In this document: positions 50,983-61,000 of the stretch, one piece after another
How positions within the stretch are numbered: the stretch's first letter is position 1
Layout: every line of letters starts with the position of its first letter
DNA from: Runella defluvii
GTDB lineage: Bacteria > Bacteroidota > Bacteroidia > Cytophagales > Spirosomataceae
Reading direction: 5' to 3'
Length of the DNA stretch: 64,000 bases
Assembly: GCF_014195535.1 (NCBI RefSeq)
Contig: NZ_JACIBY010000008.1
Coordinates: 124,001 to 188,000 of the forward strand
The notes under the pieces: generated by a model
The model's database searches: none
The model's input: the letters and a program-made list of their open reading frames with translations, nothing else
Told to the model about the DNA's origin: nothing
Program-made: the position numbers and the translations under genes

Positions 50983-52185
50983 TTATTTTGATACACCCCA
51001 AGGGCTATTTTTTGAATCTCTTTCAATTTTATCGAACAGAAAAAAGAAGCTTCTGCCCCATAATTTTCGGATGTCAGCTTCCGAATACCCTCTTTTTAAT
51101 AGCTCACGTGTGATATTTTCGGCTTCTCCTACGTTGGCGTAGCCCGTTACTCCGCCTCCGTGGTTGAAATCGGAACTTATCCCAACGTGATCAATGCCGA
51201 TGCGTTGCACGGCATAATCTACCGAATCCAGGTAGTCGTTGAGTGTCGCAAACTGCCAACCGTTTCGAGAAAATTTCAGGTAGGCTACCTGAAACTTGGC
51301 ATAATCGGCTTTGCTTAATTTGTCGGCGGGGTTTCCGTCGCTAGGTTTTAGACCAAAAGGAGCATAAACTTGCTTGATATATTCTTCTTGATGTTTGGGG
51401 TTGCTGGCCACATAGCTCGAATACGCCACAATGTGCACGATGCCCCCCTTGTTGGCAATGGCCTTCAATTCTTCATCGCTCAAATTTCGAGTATTGTCTA
51501 TCTTGCCTTGTACGCCTGAGTTGGAAGCGATTACGGGATGTTTACTGGCTTCAACGATTTGTAGCGTGGCTTTTCGGGAAGCTTGTGAAACGTCGATGAT
51601 GACGCCCAATTCATTGAGTTTTTTCACGGCTTCGTAGCCCAATGGCGTTAGTCCCGAATTTTCGGTATCCCCGTAGGCTGCCACGGGGCGCGACGAGCCC
51701 GAAAAAGCATTGTTGCCGACGTGATTGAACGAAAAAATCCGTACTCCTTCGGCGTAAAGTTGGTCGATAACGTTCAAATCGTTGAACCAAAAAGCATTCT
51801 GGAATCCTAAGATAATACCGTGCTTTTTGCTGAATCCTAGCCGTTCATAATCGGGCGAGTTATAAACAAATTCCAATTTTTCGGGGTTAGCTTTTACCCA
51901 TTTTTGGATAGCTCTTAATTTTTGGTAAACGATTTTTTGAGCTTCTTCAAAATTGGCTTTTGTGGGGGCGGAAGTGCGAGCAGCTACTGTCAGGTTCACA
52001 ATATCTAACTTTCCTCGCTCCAGTTTGGGCAAATCAACTTGGTCGTTTGTCTCCAAGTTGGGGTTGGTAGCTGGACTATTAAAGTCATCTCGTACATCGG
52101 CATGAGCGTCAAAAGTGATGACCACCTCATGGAGCGTTTTATAGTCAAGCTCTGAAGGCTTTGTTTCTAAATAATTTGTTTGCAT
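50983..52185 (-). CDS. M19 membrane-dipeptidase-like protein with altered metal ligands (400 aa)
   Basis: Homologue of peptidase M19 (renal dipeptidase family, TIM-barrel zinc enzymes). The first metal motif is kept (His28-x-Asp30 in FDAHAD), but three other ligand positions seem changed: the bridging Glu is Gln129 (GFQNAF), the His of the DLSH motif is Gln201 (DVSQAS) and the His of the SHS motif is Asn222 (ASNSGV). The final barrel motif is IDHVGISSDFNHGGG. No signal peptide is seen. It may belong to a known divergent M19 branch with one metal or other chemistry. It is in operon 2, between the porin and the LigB-type gene. Confidence 0.85.
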   Translation of the reverse strand: MQTNYLETKPSELDYKTLHEVVITFDAHADVRDDFNSPATNPNLETNDQVDLPKLERGKLDIVNLTVAARTSAPTKANFEEAQKIVYQKLRAIQKWVKANPEKLEFVYNSPDYERLGFSKKHGIILGFQNAFWFNDLNVIDQLYAEGVRIFSFNHVGNNAFSGSSRPVAAYGDTENSGLTPLGYEAVKKLNELGVIIDVSQASRKATLQIVEASKHPVIASNSGVQGKIDNTRNLSDEELKAIANKGGIVHIVAYSSYVASNPKHQEEYIKQVYAPFGLKPSDGNPADKLSKADYAKFQVAYLKFSRNGWQFATLNDYLDSVDYAVQRIGIDHVGISSDFNHGGGVTGYANVGEAENITRELLKRGYSEADIRKLWGRSFFFLFDKIERDSKNSPWGVSK

Positions 52186-52252
52186 AGTAAATAAGGTTTA
52201 TATATAGTTTATATAGAATAAATAAGAGCACGTTGCCTTATGTCTTCATTGC

Positions 52253-53500
52253 CTATTTCTTTCGAGAAAAAAGCGTTGGATTGAACGAAACCATCAAATA
52301 ACTCCAGACGGGCGTCGCGGTGGTGTTCCGTATTTTTTTCAGTAGCAACGTACTGGACGTGGGGTCGTAAAACGATAGCCCGTAGTTGAGGTCAATGTAG
52401 TTGGTTGGTTTATAATTGACGGAGAAATCGGTTTCGTATCCGAGGTATTTTTGAGCTTGGGTTGCCAAGGCGTATTGGCTGTAAAACAAGTGGTTGTCGA
52501 GGCGCAACTGTAGTTTTTTGGTGAGGCGGTAAAACAAAAAAAGATAGGGATTAAACAAGCCTTTGTTGGCTACGTCGGTGGGAAACTTTGCGTAAAAGTT
52601 CATGTTACCCATAAATTTCCATGCAACCCCGTAGGCGATTTCGTACGAATTGGAATAGCCACTTTTAACATCGGCTGGATTACCGCTAAGCAGTTCAGCT
52701 CCCACCCTCAACGTAAATTTTTTAAGCGTAGCGCTGACCTCGGGTTGAATATAATAGGCCCTCACGCGTTGATTTTGTTGGTTTCGTCCGTATTGGTAAA
52801 AAGCACTGAGCGTGGTATAAATGCCTTTTAGGTTGTATTCCAATCGGCCACCCGTCGCGTAACGTTTGGCATTAAAATAGGTTTTGTCAAAGAGCTCTGC
52901 CGAATTGATGAGGGTATAAGTGAGCTGCTGGTGGGTTCCCTTTAGTTGATGTACCAACAAATACTGGTACTTATGCGAAGCCACGGGCGAATAACTAGCC
53001 TCGAAGCGGTTGCCGTAATTTCGCGTGAAAAAGGCAGCAAAATCGGTTCTCAACGAACGGGTAACGTACTGAAGCCGAATGCCTTCGTGCGAACGATGTT
53101 GCTGCGACCATGGAGCGGCCGAAAACATCCGTCCGTTGTCTAACTGAAAATTTTGCCGACCAATAAGGGCCGAAAAATGCTTGCCTATTTTTGGTTCGAT
53201 GTATAATTCATTGAAATTGAGACTCCCTACCTGCGAGCTAACGCCATCTTTTAAGAATAAATGAATTTCCTGAAAAGACACACGGAGGTTAAAGTTTTTG
53301 CGTAGATTGTTGATATTAAGCCTGTTACGCTGACTGATGAAGGTCGTTGGGTCAAACGTTTCTTCCGAAGAAAGCCGATAGTTTTCTTTAAATTCTAAGC
53401 GCGGACGTATTTCTACGCTGACCGAAAGGTCGTTTTTGACCGAATCTTCTGCGGGTTTTTGAGCAATTAGTAAAGCAGTAACAAGCGCAAGAAAAGACAT
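52253..53500 (-). CDS. Alginate-export-family outer-membrane beta-barrel (415 aa)
   Basis: A short signal peptide (MSFLALVTALLIAQ) precedes a protein rich in alternating polar/hydrophobic beta-strands, of the alginate_export / porin type: VSVEIRPRLEFKENY at the start, IGRQNFQLDNGR, WSQQHRSHEG and a barrel to the C-terminus. In Bacteroidota such proteins are mostly predicted channels of unknown solute, not alginate exporters. It lies 23 bp after the SoxC-like gene in operon 2 and may serve product exit or solute entry. Confidence 0.8.
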   Translation of the reverse strand: MSFLALVTALLIAQKPAEDSVKNDLSVSVEIRPRLEFKENYRLSSEETFDPTTFISQRNRLNINNLRKNFNLRVSFQEIHLFLKDGVSSQVGSLNFNELYIEPKIGKHFSALIGRQNFQLDNGRMFSAAPWSQQHRSHEGIRLQYVTRSLRTDFAAFFTRNYGNRFEASYSPVASHKYQYLLVHQLKGTHQQLTYTLINSAELFDKTYFNAKRYATGGRLEYNLKGIYTTLSAFYQYGRNQQNQRVRAYYIQPEVSATLKKFTLRVGAELLSGNPADVKSGYSNSYEIAYGVAWKFMGNMNFYAKFPTDVANKGLFNPYLFLFYRLTKKLQLRLDNHLFYSQYALATQAQKYLGYETDFSVNYKPTNYIDLNYGLSFYDPTSSTLLLKKIRNTTATPVWSYLMVSFNPTLFSRKK

Positions 53501-53523
53501 GATGAAAATTTACGATAGTACGG

Positions 53524-54762
53524 TTATTTCTCTGGTTTATGCAGGACAGCGCCGTCGGGTTTGATTTGCCACGACGCAATGGCGTTGAAATGGTAGCCTC
53601 CGTCCGCACCTCGGGCAGCAATGAGCTGCTGGTACGTAGGTTGAACGTAGCCCGTTTCGTCCGTTACGCGACTCATAATTTCGGTGGATTCTCCTTTCCA
53701 CTCCCACAAGTACCGAAACTGCACGTGGGCTTTGTCCAAAATCGGTTCTTGCAGTCGGGCCAGTTGCCACGATTTTCCTGCGTTGGTGCTAACCTCTACT
53801 TGGACTACTTTGCCGCGTCCACTCCACGCCAAACCTCTGATTTCAACCCAGCCTTTTTCGATGCGTTGGGGATAGGAAGGGTAGGTTATAATGGAACGCG
53901 CATCAATGTCAAAGCTGAATTGTCGGATTTTTCCGTTGACACTTTCGGTATATTTAGACGTTTCTTCGCGGGTCATAAAGGGCGCGTCCGACAGTTCGAG
54001 GCGGCGTAACCATTTTACACTGGTGTTGCCTTCCCAACCTGGCAAAAATAACCGAACGGGGTAGCCTTGTTCGGGACGAAGGGCTTCGCCGTTTTGGGCG
54101 TAGGCAATAATGGCGTCGTCCCAGCCTTTTTTGACGGGAATACTGCGGGTCATCACGGCGGCATCGCCTCCTTCGGCCAAAAACCACGACGCGTTGGGCT
54201 TGACGCCAACTTCCCGAAAAAGCGTCGAAAGTTTGACCCCTGTCCACTCACTTTGACTGGTGAGCCCGCAAATTTCTTGGGGCGAGAGCGTTTCTTTGCC
54301 CGTGCGGTAGTTGCCCGAACATTCCAAAAAAGCAATGCGGGATACCGAAGGAAAACGTTTGAGGTCAGACAGTTTGAAAACCAACGGTTTTTCGACCAAT
54401 CCGTGAATCAGTAACTCGTGTTTGTTGGGGTCAATGGTAGGCACCCCCGCGTGGTGACGCTCAAAGTGCAAATCGGAGGGGGTAATCATTCCGTAAAAAT
54501 CCTGCAAAGGAGAGCGCGACGAAATATCGGAAGGCTTTTTAACCAATTTTTCAAACGAAGAACGGGTACCTACTTCGCCCGCCAGCGTACCTACTACTTT
54601 GGTGGGGTCGTCGGGCAAATCGCCGACTGTAATGGCTTGTTGAAGGTTTTTGCCTTGGGCCGTTTGTACGATGGCTACGGCGGCGGTAGCGGCACCACCT
54701 AATAATTTTCGTCGGCTAAATTTGGGGGCAATCTGCCCAATCTCAATGAGTTTGTTTTTCAT
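53524..54762 (-). CDS. SoxC-like molybdopterin sulfite dehydrogenase/oxidase subunit (412 aa)
   Basis: Predicted periplasmic molybdenum enzyme oxidising sulfite (or sulfane sulfur) to sulfate. A Tat signal (SRRKLLGG, Arg17-Arg18) matches a cofactor-bearing exported enzyme. The Moco domain (about 95-280) carries the molybdenum-ligand Cys148 in FLECSGN; the C-terminal Mo-co dimerisation domain (about 290-410) has RGLAWSGRGKVVQVEVSTN (given as ends RGLAW and EVSTN) and YLWEWKG. It follows the cytochrome c gene by 2 bp, the standard SoxC-SoxD pair but in reverse order. No other sox gene (soxXYZAB) is present, so stand-alone sulfite oxidation is likeliest. Confidence 0.88.
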   Translation of the reverse strand: MKNKLIEIGQIAPKFSRRKLLGGAATAAVAIVQTAQGKNLQQAITVGDLPDDPTKVVGTLAGEVGTRSSFEKLVKKPSDISSRSPLQDFYGMITPSDLHFERHHAGVPTIDPNKHELLIHGLVEKPLVFKLSDLKRFPSVSRIAFLECSGNYRTGKETLSPQEICGLTSQSEWTGVKLSTLFREVGVKPNASWFLAEGGDAAVMTRSIPVKKGWDDAIIAYAQNGEALRPEQGYPVRLFLPGWEGNTSVKWLRRLELSDAPFMTREETSKYTESVNGKIRQFSFDIDARSIITYPSYPQRIEKGWVEIRGLAWSGRGKVVQVEVSTNAGKSWQLARLQEPILDKAHVQFRYLWEWKGESTEIMSRVTDETGYVQPTYQQLIAARGADGGYHFNAIASWQIKPDGAVLHKPEK

Positions 54763-54764
54763 CG

Positions 54765-55373
54765 TTATTTGATTTCGGGGCCACCTTTGCGGTTGTCGGG
54801 AATGAATAGTTGATGGGCAGGCATTACAACCTTGGGCAGACTTTTGGCATCAATCACCGTCGTTTCGTCGATGATTTTGTTGGCATGAAGCAAGTACGCC
54901 GTTAGGTGATACACTTCCTCGTCGGTCAACGAGCCAGGGGCGTTGAAAGGCATTGCGCGGCGCACGTAGTCAAAAACCGTGGTAGCGTACGGCCAATAAT
55001 TGCCAATGGTACGTTCGGGGCGTTTGCCCGCAGCAGGCACCGAAGAGACCAGCGAGCCGTTGGGGCCACCCACGCCGCCTATCCCGTGACAGGGAGCGCA
55101 TTTGAGCTCAAAAATGGATTTTCCTTTGGCCGAAATGCCCGAACCAATGGGCAATCCTTTGCCGTCGGGGCGGACATCAATGTCTAGTTTTTTGATTTCT
55201 ACTTGGGTCGCCACTCTGCCAAGTCCGAAAGAACGGGGAAAATGAGCGGTATCCGAAGCAATGTTTTGGGAAGGGGTTTGGGGAGGGTTTTCTGCGTGAA
55301 AAACTCCCAAAGTTGGAATCAACAATGGGAGTAATACAACGGTCAAGAGTACCCTGCTTAGAGTTTTGGGCAT
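54765..55373 (-). CDS. SoxD-like cytochrome c (202 aa)
   Basis: Predicted periplasmic electron acceptor of the adjacent molybdoenzyme. Signal peptide about 1-24. The haem-binding motif is CAPCH (92-96) and the likely distal ligand Met141 in RRAMPFN. The C-terminal part (HLTAYLLHANKIIDE ... DAKSLPKVVMP) is typical of the cytochrome subunit of sulfite dehydrogenases (SoxD/SorB-like). Single haem; full length. 11 bp after the DUF1684 gene. Confidence 0.9.
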   Translation of the reverse strand: MPKTLSRVLLTVVLLPLLIPTLGVFHAENPPQTPSQNIASDTAHFPRSFGLGRVATQVEIKKLDIDVRPDGKGLPIGSGISAKGKSIFELKCAPCHGIGGVGGPNGSLVSSVPAAGKRPERTIGNYWPYATTVFDYVRRAMPFNAPGSLTDEEVYHLTAYLLHANKIIDETTVIDAKSLPKVVMPAHQLFIPDNRKGGPEIK

Positions 55374-55384
55374 TTTTTTAATGT

Positions 55385-56266
55385 TTAGTGGTCTCCGTGG
55401 TACTTTTCACCCGCTTTGATGGCTACCTGCAACCGATTTTCTTTGGTAGGCAACGGGCAAGTAGCATACGGGGTAAAAGCACAGGGAGGGTTGTAAGCTT
55501 TGTTAAAATCAATGTACGTATATCCCTCAGCGTCGGGGGCAGGCGCGTCCAAGAAACGTCCGCCACCGTAAGTATCGTGTTTGTTGGTCAAATCTCCAAA
55601 CACAAAGTGAGGACGTTCTTTCGATCCTACTGACTCAAGGCTATATTCTTTGCCATCAATCGTAAATACAAATTTACCAGGAGATGCCTGTTCGTACGAC
55701 CGTCCAGTGATGTCCAAAATGGTAAGTTTTTTACCTTCCGTCGGAATAAATTTCGCCTTCACTTTCCAGTCTGTCGTAATCGGAAAAGTTTCGATGCCTT
55801 TGAATGCCTTTACGTAGGTACCTTCCAAGTCGCGCAAGCGAATGGCAAATTTATCACCCCGTTGGATAATAAACCAGCGCAACGTTTTGTGTTTCAAAAC
55901 CGTGGGTTTGCCTTGATAGGGGAAAAGTTCGGCGTTGGCGACTGCCTGTTCGCCCAACTGCACCGCTGCTTGGGGTGCTGCTTCAAACGTTACTTTACCA
56001 TCCTTTAAAATAACTTTTCCCAAAAACGCGTCGCTGTGTTCCGCTGGAAAAACGATGCTATTTTTTTCGTTTCCGCCAATGGTATTTTCGCCTTCTTTGA
56101 GCCAAAAAAGCCCCGCCAAGTTGAGCCATCCCTCTTCGGCTTTCAGGCTTTCGATGCGTTTTTGATGCCACGATTTAATCTCGGCTTCGTGCGGGTTATC
56201 ACTACGAAAAGCCAACAGGCTCACGCCCAACAGGAGAGCGCCTACGAAAGTTACGGGTGTTTTCAT
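55385..56266 (-). CDS. DUF1684 family exported protein (293 aa)
   Basis: Signal peptide about 1-20 (LLLGVSLLAF), then the DUF1684 fold: WLNLAGLFWLKEGENTIG near the N-terminus, RLRDLEGTY and the C-terminal YIDFNKAYNPPCAFTPYATCPLP (ends quoted: YIDFNKAYNPP, ATCPLP), with two conserved Cys. No biochemical role is known to me. It lies between SusD and the cytochrome gene of operon 2, so it is made with the uptake and sulfite-oxidation proteins and is probably periplasmic. Confidence 0.85.
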   Translation of the reverse strand: MKTPVTFVGALLLGVSLLAFRSDNPHEAEIKSWHQKRIESLKAEEGWLNLAGLFWLKEGENTIGGNEKNSIVFPAEHSDAFLGKVILKDGKVTFEAAPQAAVQLGEQAVANAELFPYQGKPTVLKHKTLRWFIIQRGDKFAIRLRDLEGTYVKAFKGIETFPITTDWKVKAKFIPTEGKKLTILDITGRSYEQASPGKFVFTIDGKEYSLESVGSKERPHFVFGDLTNKHDTYGGGRFLDAPAPDAEGYTYIDFNKAYNPPCAFTPYATCPLPTKENRLQVAIKAGEKYHGDH

Positions 56267-56296
56267 TTTTTTTGTTTTGATGTTAGTGGTACGGTA

Positions 56297-57757
56297 TTAA
56301 TCCAACAAAAGCTTGTTTGTCACAATCTCCACGTTGGGGAGTGGGAATGTGTAATTAGAATCGGTCGGTTTGACCTCGGGAGCGCTCAACGCACTGCTTG
56401 ACTTGGCAGGGAGTGGCAACAAGTTGCGCAGCAAATCGTTGGAACGAAACCCTTCGCCTAGCAATTCAATGCGGCGCTCTTTTAAAATGGTGTTGACCAA
56501 AGCCGTTTGCGTACCAATCGCGCTCTGAGGGAATACATAGCTGGCATCGGAGCGGTTACGCACGGCTTTCAAAAGTTCAACGGCCTTGGTCAAATCGCCC
56601 GTGCGAGCAGCGGCTTCGGCGTAGTTGAGCAATACTTCCGAATAACGAATAATCGGCATATAATCCAAGAAAGGAGAAGGCTTGCTATACTTGGTAAGAA
56701 ACTGAAGCCCCGATGCCGTCCGCGCAAACGTGCGACGAAGGTCGGCCGTCCGCCATTCGGTTTCTCCCCAAATTCCGTTGGGATTGAGGTTGTATTCCGA
56801 ATTGGCGTTAAAGACGTACGGAAACGACGATTGCCCACCGACATTGTCCAAATCTGTCATCGGCACCGACAGGATAGATTCGGTCGAGGTGTAATTGGTC
56901 GTAAAAATTTCGACGATGTTTTGAAGCTTGTGGTTGACGCCCGAACCTGCCGCGTAGGGAGCGGTTTCAGAGACGATTTTCTTGGCTTCTTCAATCACTT
57001 TGGCGTAGTTACCGCTGTTGAGATAGACCCGCGTTTTGAGGGCAATGGCCGTATTGCGGTGGGCGCGGGTGGTGTTGAGGAGAGCCGTGGCGTGGTTCAA
57101 CGGTAAATCGGCTTCGGCTTCGTTCAAGTCTTTGATAATCTGCGCGTAAACTTCGGCTACGGTGCTGCGTTTGAGGTCGTTGTTGTCCGTTGAAGTTTCG
57201 GCTTGCAAGCGCAATGGCAGTCCTTTTGACGCGCCTTTGTCTTCGTTGAAGGGGCGGGCGTAGAGGGTGACTAAGGCAAAATAACTCAGCGCACGGGCAA
57301 ATTTTGCTTCGGCAATGTACTGTTTGTTGAGTGCGGCGCTTACTTTGGTTGGGTTGTCGTTCAGCCCTTTGATTAGAATATTGGCATTGTTAATGGCCGT
57401 GTACGCCGCCGACCAAAAACCTGCCACGAAGTTTGAGCCCGAATTAAGCGTTTGATTCCAAGCTTCGTAGGCGGTAAAGGTATTGCTAGTACGGTTGATA
57501 AACTCTTCGCCTCGGGCTTCGGTGTAGGTGTAGTAATTGCCCCCGTAGAAGTTGGCGTTTTTGATGGATTTGTAAACGCCATTGACTAACCCCAAAATTC
57601 GATCAGGGGTATCAAAAGCATTGGCGCCGCTGATGGCGGTTTCTGGTTGGGGATTGAGTAGTTCTTGGTCGTTGCACGAGGCCGTTGACAATACCAACCC
57701 CACGCACAATGCGCCAATGATGCCTCTTTTTCCGATGTATTTCTGACTTTTTTTCAT
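56297..57757 (-). CDS. SusD/RagB family outer-membrane lipoprotein, operon 2 (486 aa)
   Basis: Substrate-binding partner of the SusC encoded upstream. ATG 57757 is preferred to the TTG at 57778 because it starts the lipoprotein signal, with lipobox STASC and Cys28. SusD motifs: DTPDRILGLVNGVYKS, FARALSYFALVTLYARPF, YSEVLLNYAEAAARTGD and KERRIELLGEGFRSNDLLR. The gap to the susC stop is 254 bp and holds three tandem repeats, longer than usual for a susC-susD pair. Confidence 0.95.
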   Translation of the reverse strand: MKKSQKYIGKRGIIGALCVGLVLSTASCNDQELLNPQPETAISGANAFDTPDRILGLVNGVYKSIKNANFYGGNYYTYTEARGEEFINRTSNTFTAYEAWNQTLNSGSNFVAGFWSAAYTAINNANILIKGLNDNPTKVSAALNKQYIAEAKFARALSYFALVTLYARPFNEDKGASKGLPLRLQAETSTDNNDLKRSTVAEVYAQIIKDLNEAEADLPLNHATALLNTTRAHRNTAIALKTRVYLNSGNYAKVIEEAKKIVSETAPYAAGSGVNHKLQNIVEIFTTNYTSTESILSVPMTDLDNVGGQSSFPYVFNANSEYNLNPNGIWGETEWRTADLRRTFARTASGLQFLTKYSKPSPFLDYMPIIRYSEVLLNYAEAAARTGDLTKAVELLKAVRNRSDASYVFPQSAIGTQTALVNTILKERRIELLGEGFRSNDLLRNLLPLPAKSSSALSAPEVKPTDSNYTFPLPNVEIVTNKLLLD

Positions 57758-57776
57758 TTTCAATTGATTTAGCGAC

Positions 57777-57940
57777 AAATGTTACGCCTCTACCGAGGCT
57801 ACTTTGGATTCTTCAAAACCTTTGATTTTCTACAAACGTTGCGCCTCTCCGAGGCTGGTTTGGATTCTTCAAAACCTTTGATTTTTCTACAAATGTTGCG
57901 CCTCTACCGAGGCTACTTTGGATTCTTCAAAACCTTTGAT
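57777..57940. repeat. Three tandem 57-bp repeats between susC and susD of operon 2
   Basis: Copies start at 57777, 57834 and 57891 (period 57 bp; the third is cut after about 50 bp). Each holds GCCTCTACCGAGGC, itself a small palindrome (the middle copy GCCTCTCCGAGGC), then TTTGGATTCTTCAAAACCTT. Beyond it (57949-58005) is a further imperfect repeat of TAACGG(A/T)TAAC-type units. The block lies inside the operon transcript, on the susD leader side. Confidence 0.9.
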
Positions 57941-58011
57941 AATGAAAGTTTTAGCGGTAAACGATTAACGGATAACGGTTAACAATTAACAGATAACGGC
58001 TAACGCCCCCC

Positions 58012-61000
58012 CTAAAAACTCACATTTAAGCCAAAGGTGAAGGTTCTTGCTTGACCCACCGAGTTCTTTTCGATGCCTGGCGTCACGTTTGAGTTTCCGT
58101 TGACCGACGATTCTGGGTCGGTGCCCGTGTATTTGGTCAACAAAAACAAATTAGAGCCTTGGGCATAGACCCGAACCGTGCTAAGTCCGAGCTTCGTGAA
58201 CACAGGATTGGCAGGAATGCGGTACCCAAGTGATGCGTTTTGCAAACGGAGAAAATCTCCTTTTTCGGCGTTGGTTGATACGGGAAACGACGAACCGCTC
58301 GAAAGTTGGTCGTTGTACACCAAGCGCGGGATGTCGGTGATGTCACCTGGTTTTTGCCAACGGTTCAAGATTTCGGTAGAGTTGTTGTAGGCGCGTTGGT
58401 CGAGAAGGGTAGCGCGGGTACCGTTCATGATGTAGTTACCTCCCGCAAACGACAAACTCACAGCCGCATCGAAGTTCTTGTATTTGAAGGTGTTGGTCAA
58501 GCCACCGTACCATTTGGGAAGTGCGTTGCCAATGAGGTAGTAATCTGCTCCCGTAATGGCAGGTGCTTTTGTGCCGTCCAAGTACGTCCACTGGCTTTGC
58601 CCTGGCAATACCACTTGGCTGTACTGCACTTTTTCCCCTTTGGCATTGATAAAAATACGCTGTCCGTTGTCGGGATTGACGCCTGCGGTTTTGGCGCCGT
58701 ACAAACTTCCTACCGAATAACCCACGCGTGTGATGTTGGTGGTTTCGTACGACACGTGCGTGGTTCCCACGATGTCCGTATTGCCTTGGGCCAACGCCGT
58801 TACTTGGTTTTCTAACGAGGTGATATTGAACGAGGTATTCCACGAAAAGTCTCCTTTACGAAGTACAGTGGCGTTGATACCCAACTCAAGCCCACGGTTG
58901 TACATCGAACCTACGTTACCCAAAATAGCATTGCCAGGAATCCCTTTGGAAACCGCTTGCGGAGCGCTCAAAATTAGACCGTTGACGTCGTTGTTGAAAT
59001 ACGTGACTTCCACTTGAACGCGGTCGTTCCACAAGCCCAAATCTGCTCCGATGTTGGTTTGATTGCTGGTTTCCCAACCCAAATTGGAGTTGCCTGCTTG
59101 CGAAATTCCCCAAGTTGGAACGCTGCCGTAAAGCGAGCCACTGTAGAGTTCGAGCGAACTGTAGGCGTCGTTGAGGTTTCCGTTGCCTACGCGTCCCCAG
59201 CTGGCGCGGAGTTTGACGTTGCTTAGCACGTTAGAAAGGGGCAAGTTTTTGTAAAATGGTTCTTCTGACAAGGCCCAGCCACCCGATACACCACCAAAGT
59301 TTCCGTATTTTTTACCCGCTCCCAACGCCGAGTTACCGTCGCGGCGGAAGTTGAAGGTAACGAAGTATTTTTTGTTGAAGTCGTAGTTCAAACGGGAAAA
59401 GAACGAAAGGAAAGCGCGTTCGCTAATTTCATTTCCAGTCGCCGAGATGGCTCCCCAGTTTCCTTGGTAATTTTCAAAGAATGGGTCGGAGGTTTGCGTG
59501 CGCGATGCTCCCCATGCGGTATAGTCAAACTTCTGAATATCATACCCTACCAATGCCGAAGCTGAGTGCTTTCCACCAAAACCAAGGTTGTATGAAAGTG
59601 TGTTAGTCCAGTTCCACGTATCCCTGATTCCAGTGGTGTTGGTAGCGTTCCCGCGCGTTGAAAAACCATTTCCTTGGATGGCGCTGTCAAAGCTTACGTT
59701 GTCCGTACGGAGGCGGTCAATCGAATAAGAAGAGGTAAAATCGAGGTTTTTAGCGAGATTAGCTACGGCTGAAAGGGTACCAATAATGCGGTCGTTTTCG
59801 GACGTGTAGCGGTTTTCTCTCAACAACGCCACGGGGTTTCCCCAGTTGCTTACCACTTGGTTGTTGCCCATGCCGATGGTATTGAGGGCAGAAGGGTTGA
59901 TGTTGTACGAACCGTCGGCGTTAAAGGCAGGAATGTTGGGCGATAGTGCCGTTGCCAAGCGGGCTGCTCCTACCAAGAAGAAGTTGGAGTTGGGCAATGA
60001 ACCCGCGTATGGTGATTTGTTGTAACTACTGTTGTACGAAACGCTTCCTTTTAATTTCAACCAAGACGTAATTTCTTGGTCAATGTTGAAACGAATCGCT
60101 TTGCGTTTAAACTCGTTGGCGACCAAAAAGCCATTTTGGTTGGTATAGTTAGCCGAAAAGTAGTACGACGTAGTGGGTGTACCGCCCGAAATATTGATGT
60201 TATGACTTTGAGATGTCCCCGTGCGGTAAATGTAATCGTACCAGCGCGTGTCAATCGGGTTTTTGTTTTCGTCATAGTTAGGGAAAAATAAAGCCGAAGC
60301 GACTCTGTCGTTGTTGGCATTTCCTCCCAAAATTTTGGCATTTAATACTGCTTCGTTTTTGATGGCGATGTACTGTTCGGCGTTCAATAACTCAGGCAAA
60401 CGCACGACGTTGGATACGCCCGCCCAGGTTTCATACGTAATGCGAGGCTTGCCTGCTTTTCCGCGCTTGGTCGTAATGAGCAATACCCCCGCCGCTGCCC
60501 GCGAACCGTAAATAGACGTAGAGGCGGCGTCTTTCAATACGTCAATGGATTCAATATCAGCGGGATTGATGTCGCCAAGGGGGTTGTTAGGAACGGCCGT
60601 ACTGGTCGAAACGTTGCCCGTGTTGATGGGAATCCCATCGACGACAATCAGCGGATACGAGCTCAACGAAATGGAGTTGACGCCCCGAATCCGAATCACG
60701 GGCGGGTTGTTCAAAACCCCGTTGGGTTGACCAATACTCACCCCAGGTGCACGGCCTTGAAGGGCTTGGTCAAAGCTCTGCACGGGCTGTTCTTTGATGG
60801 CTTCGCCCGAAACCCGCACAGCTGAACCCGTAAATTCGGCTTTGGTTTGCGTACCATAGCCAACTACCCGAACTTCACTGAGTTGTTTGGTGTCAGATGT
60901 TAATTCGATAGAAAAAGTAGATTGATTAGCGACGGCTTTTTCAATGGAAGTATATCCAATAAAAGAAAAAATGAGGGTAGAATTATCGTTAACAGACAGT

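Noticed and set aside
53524-55373. Complete Sox thiosulfate-oxidation system
   Set aside because: Only the SoxC-like and SoxD-like genes are present; soxXYZAB are not in the window.
57777-57940. CRISPR array
   Set aside because: The units are directly adjacent 57-bp copies with no unique spacers, and there are no cas genes.
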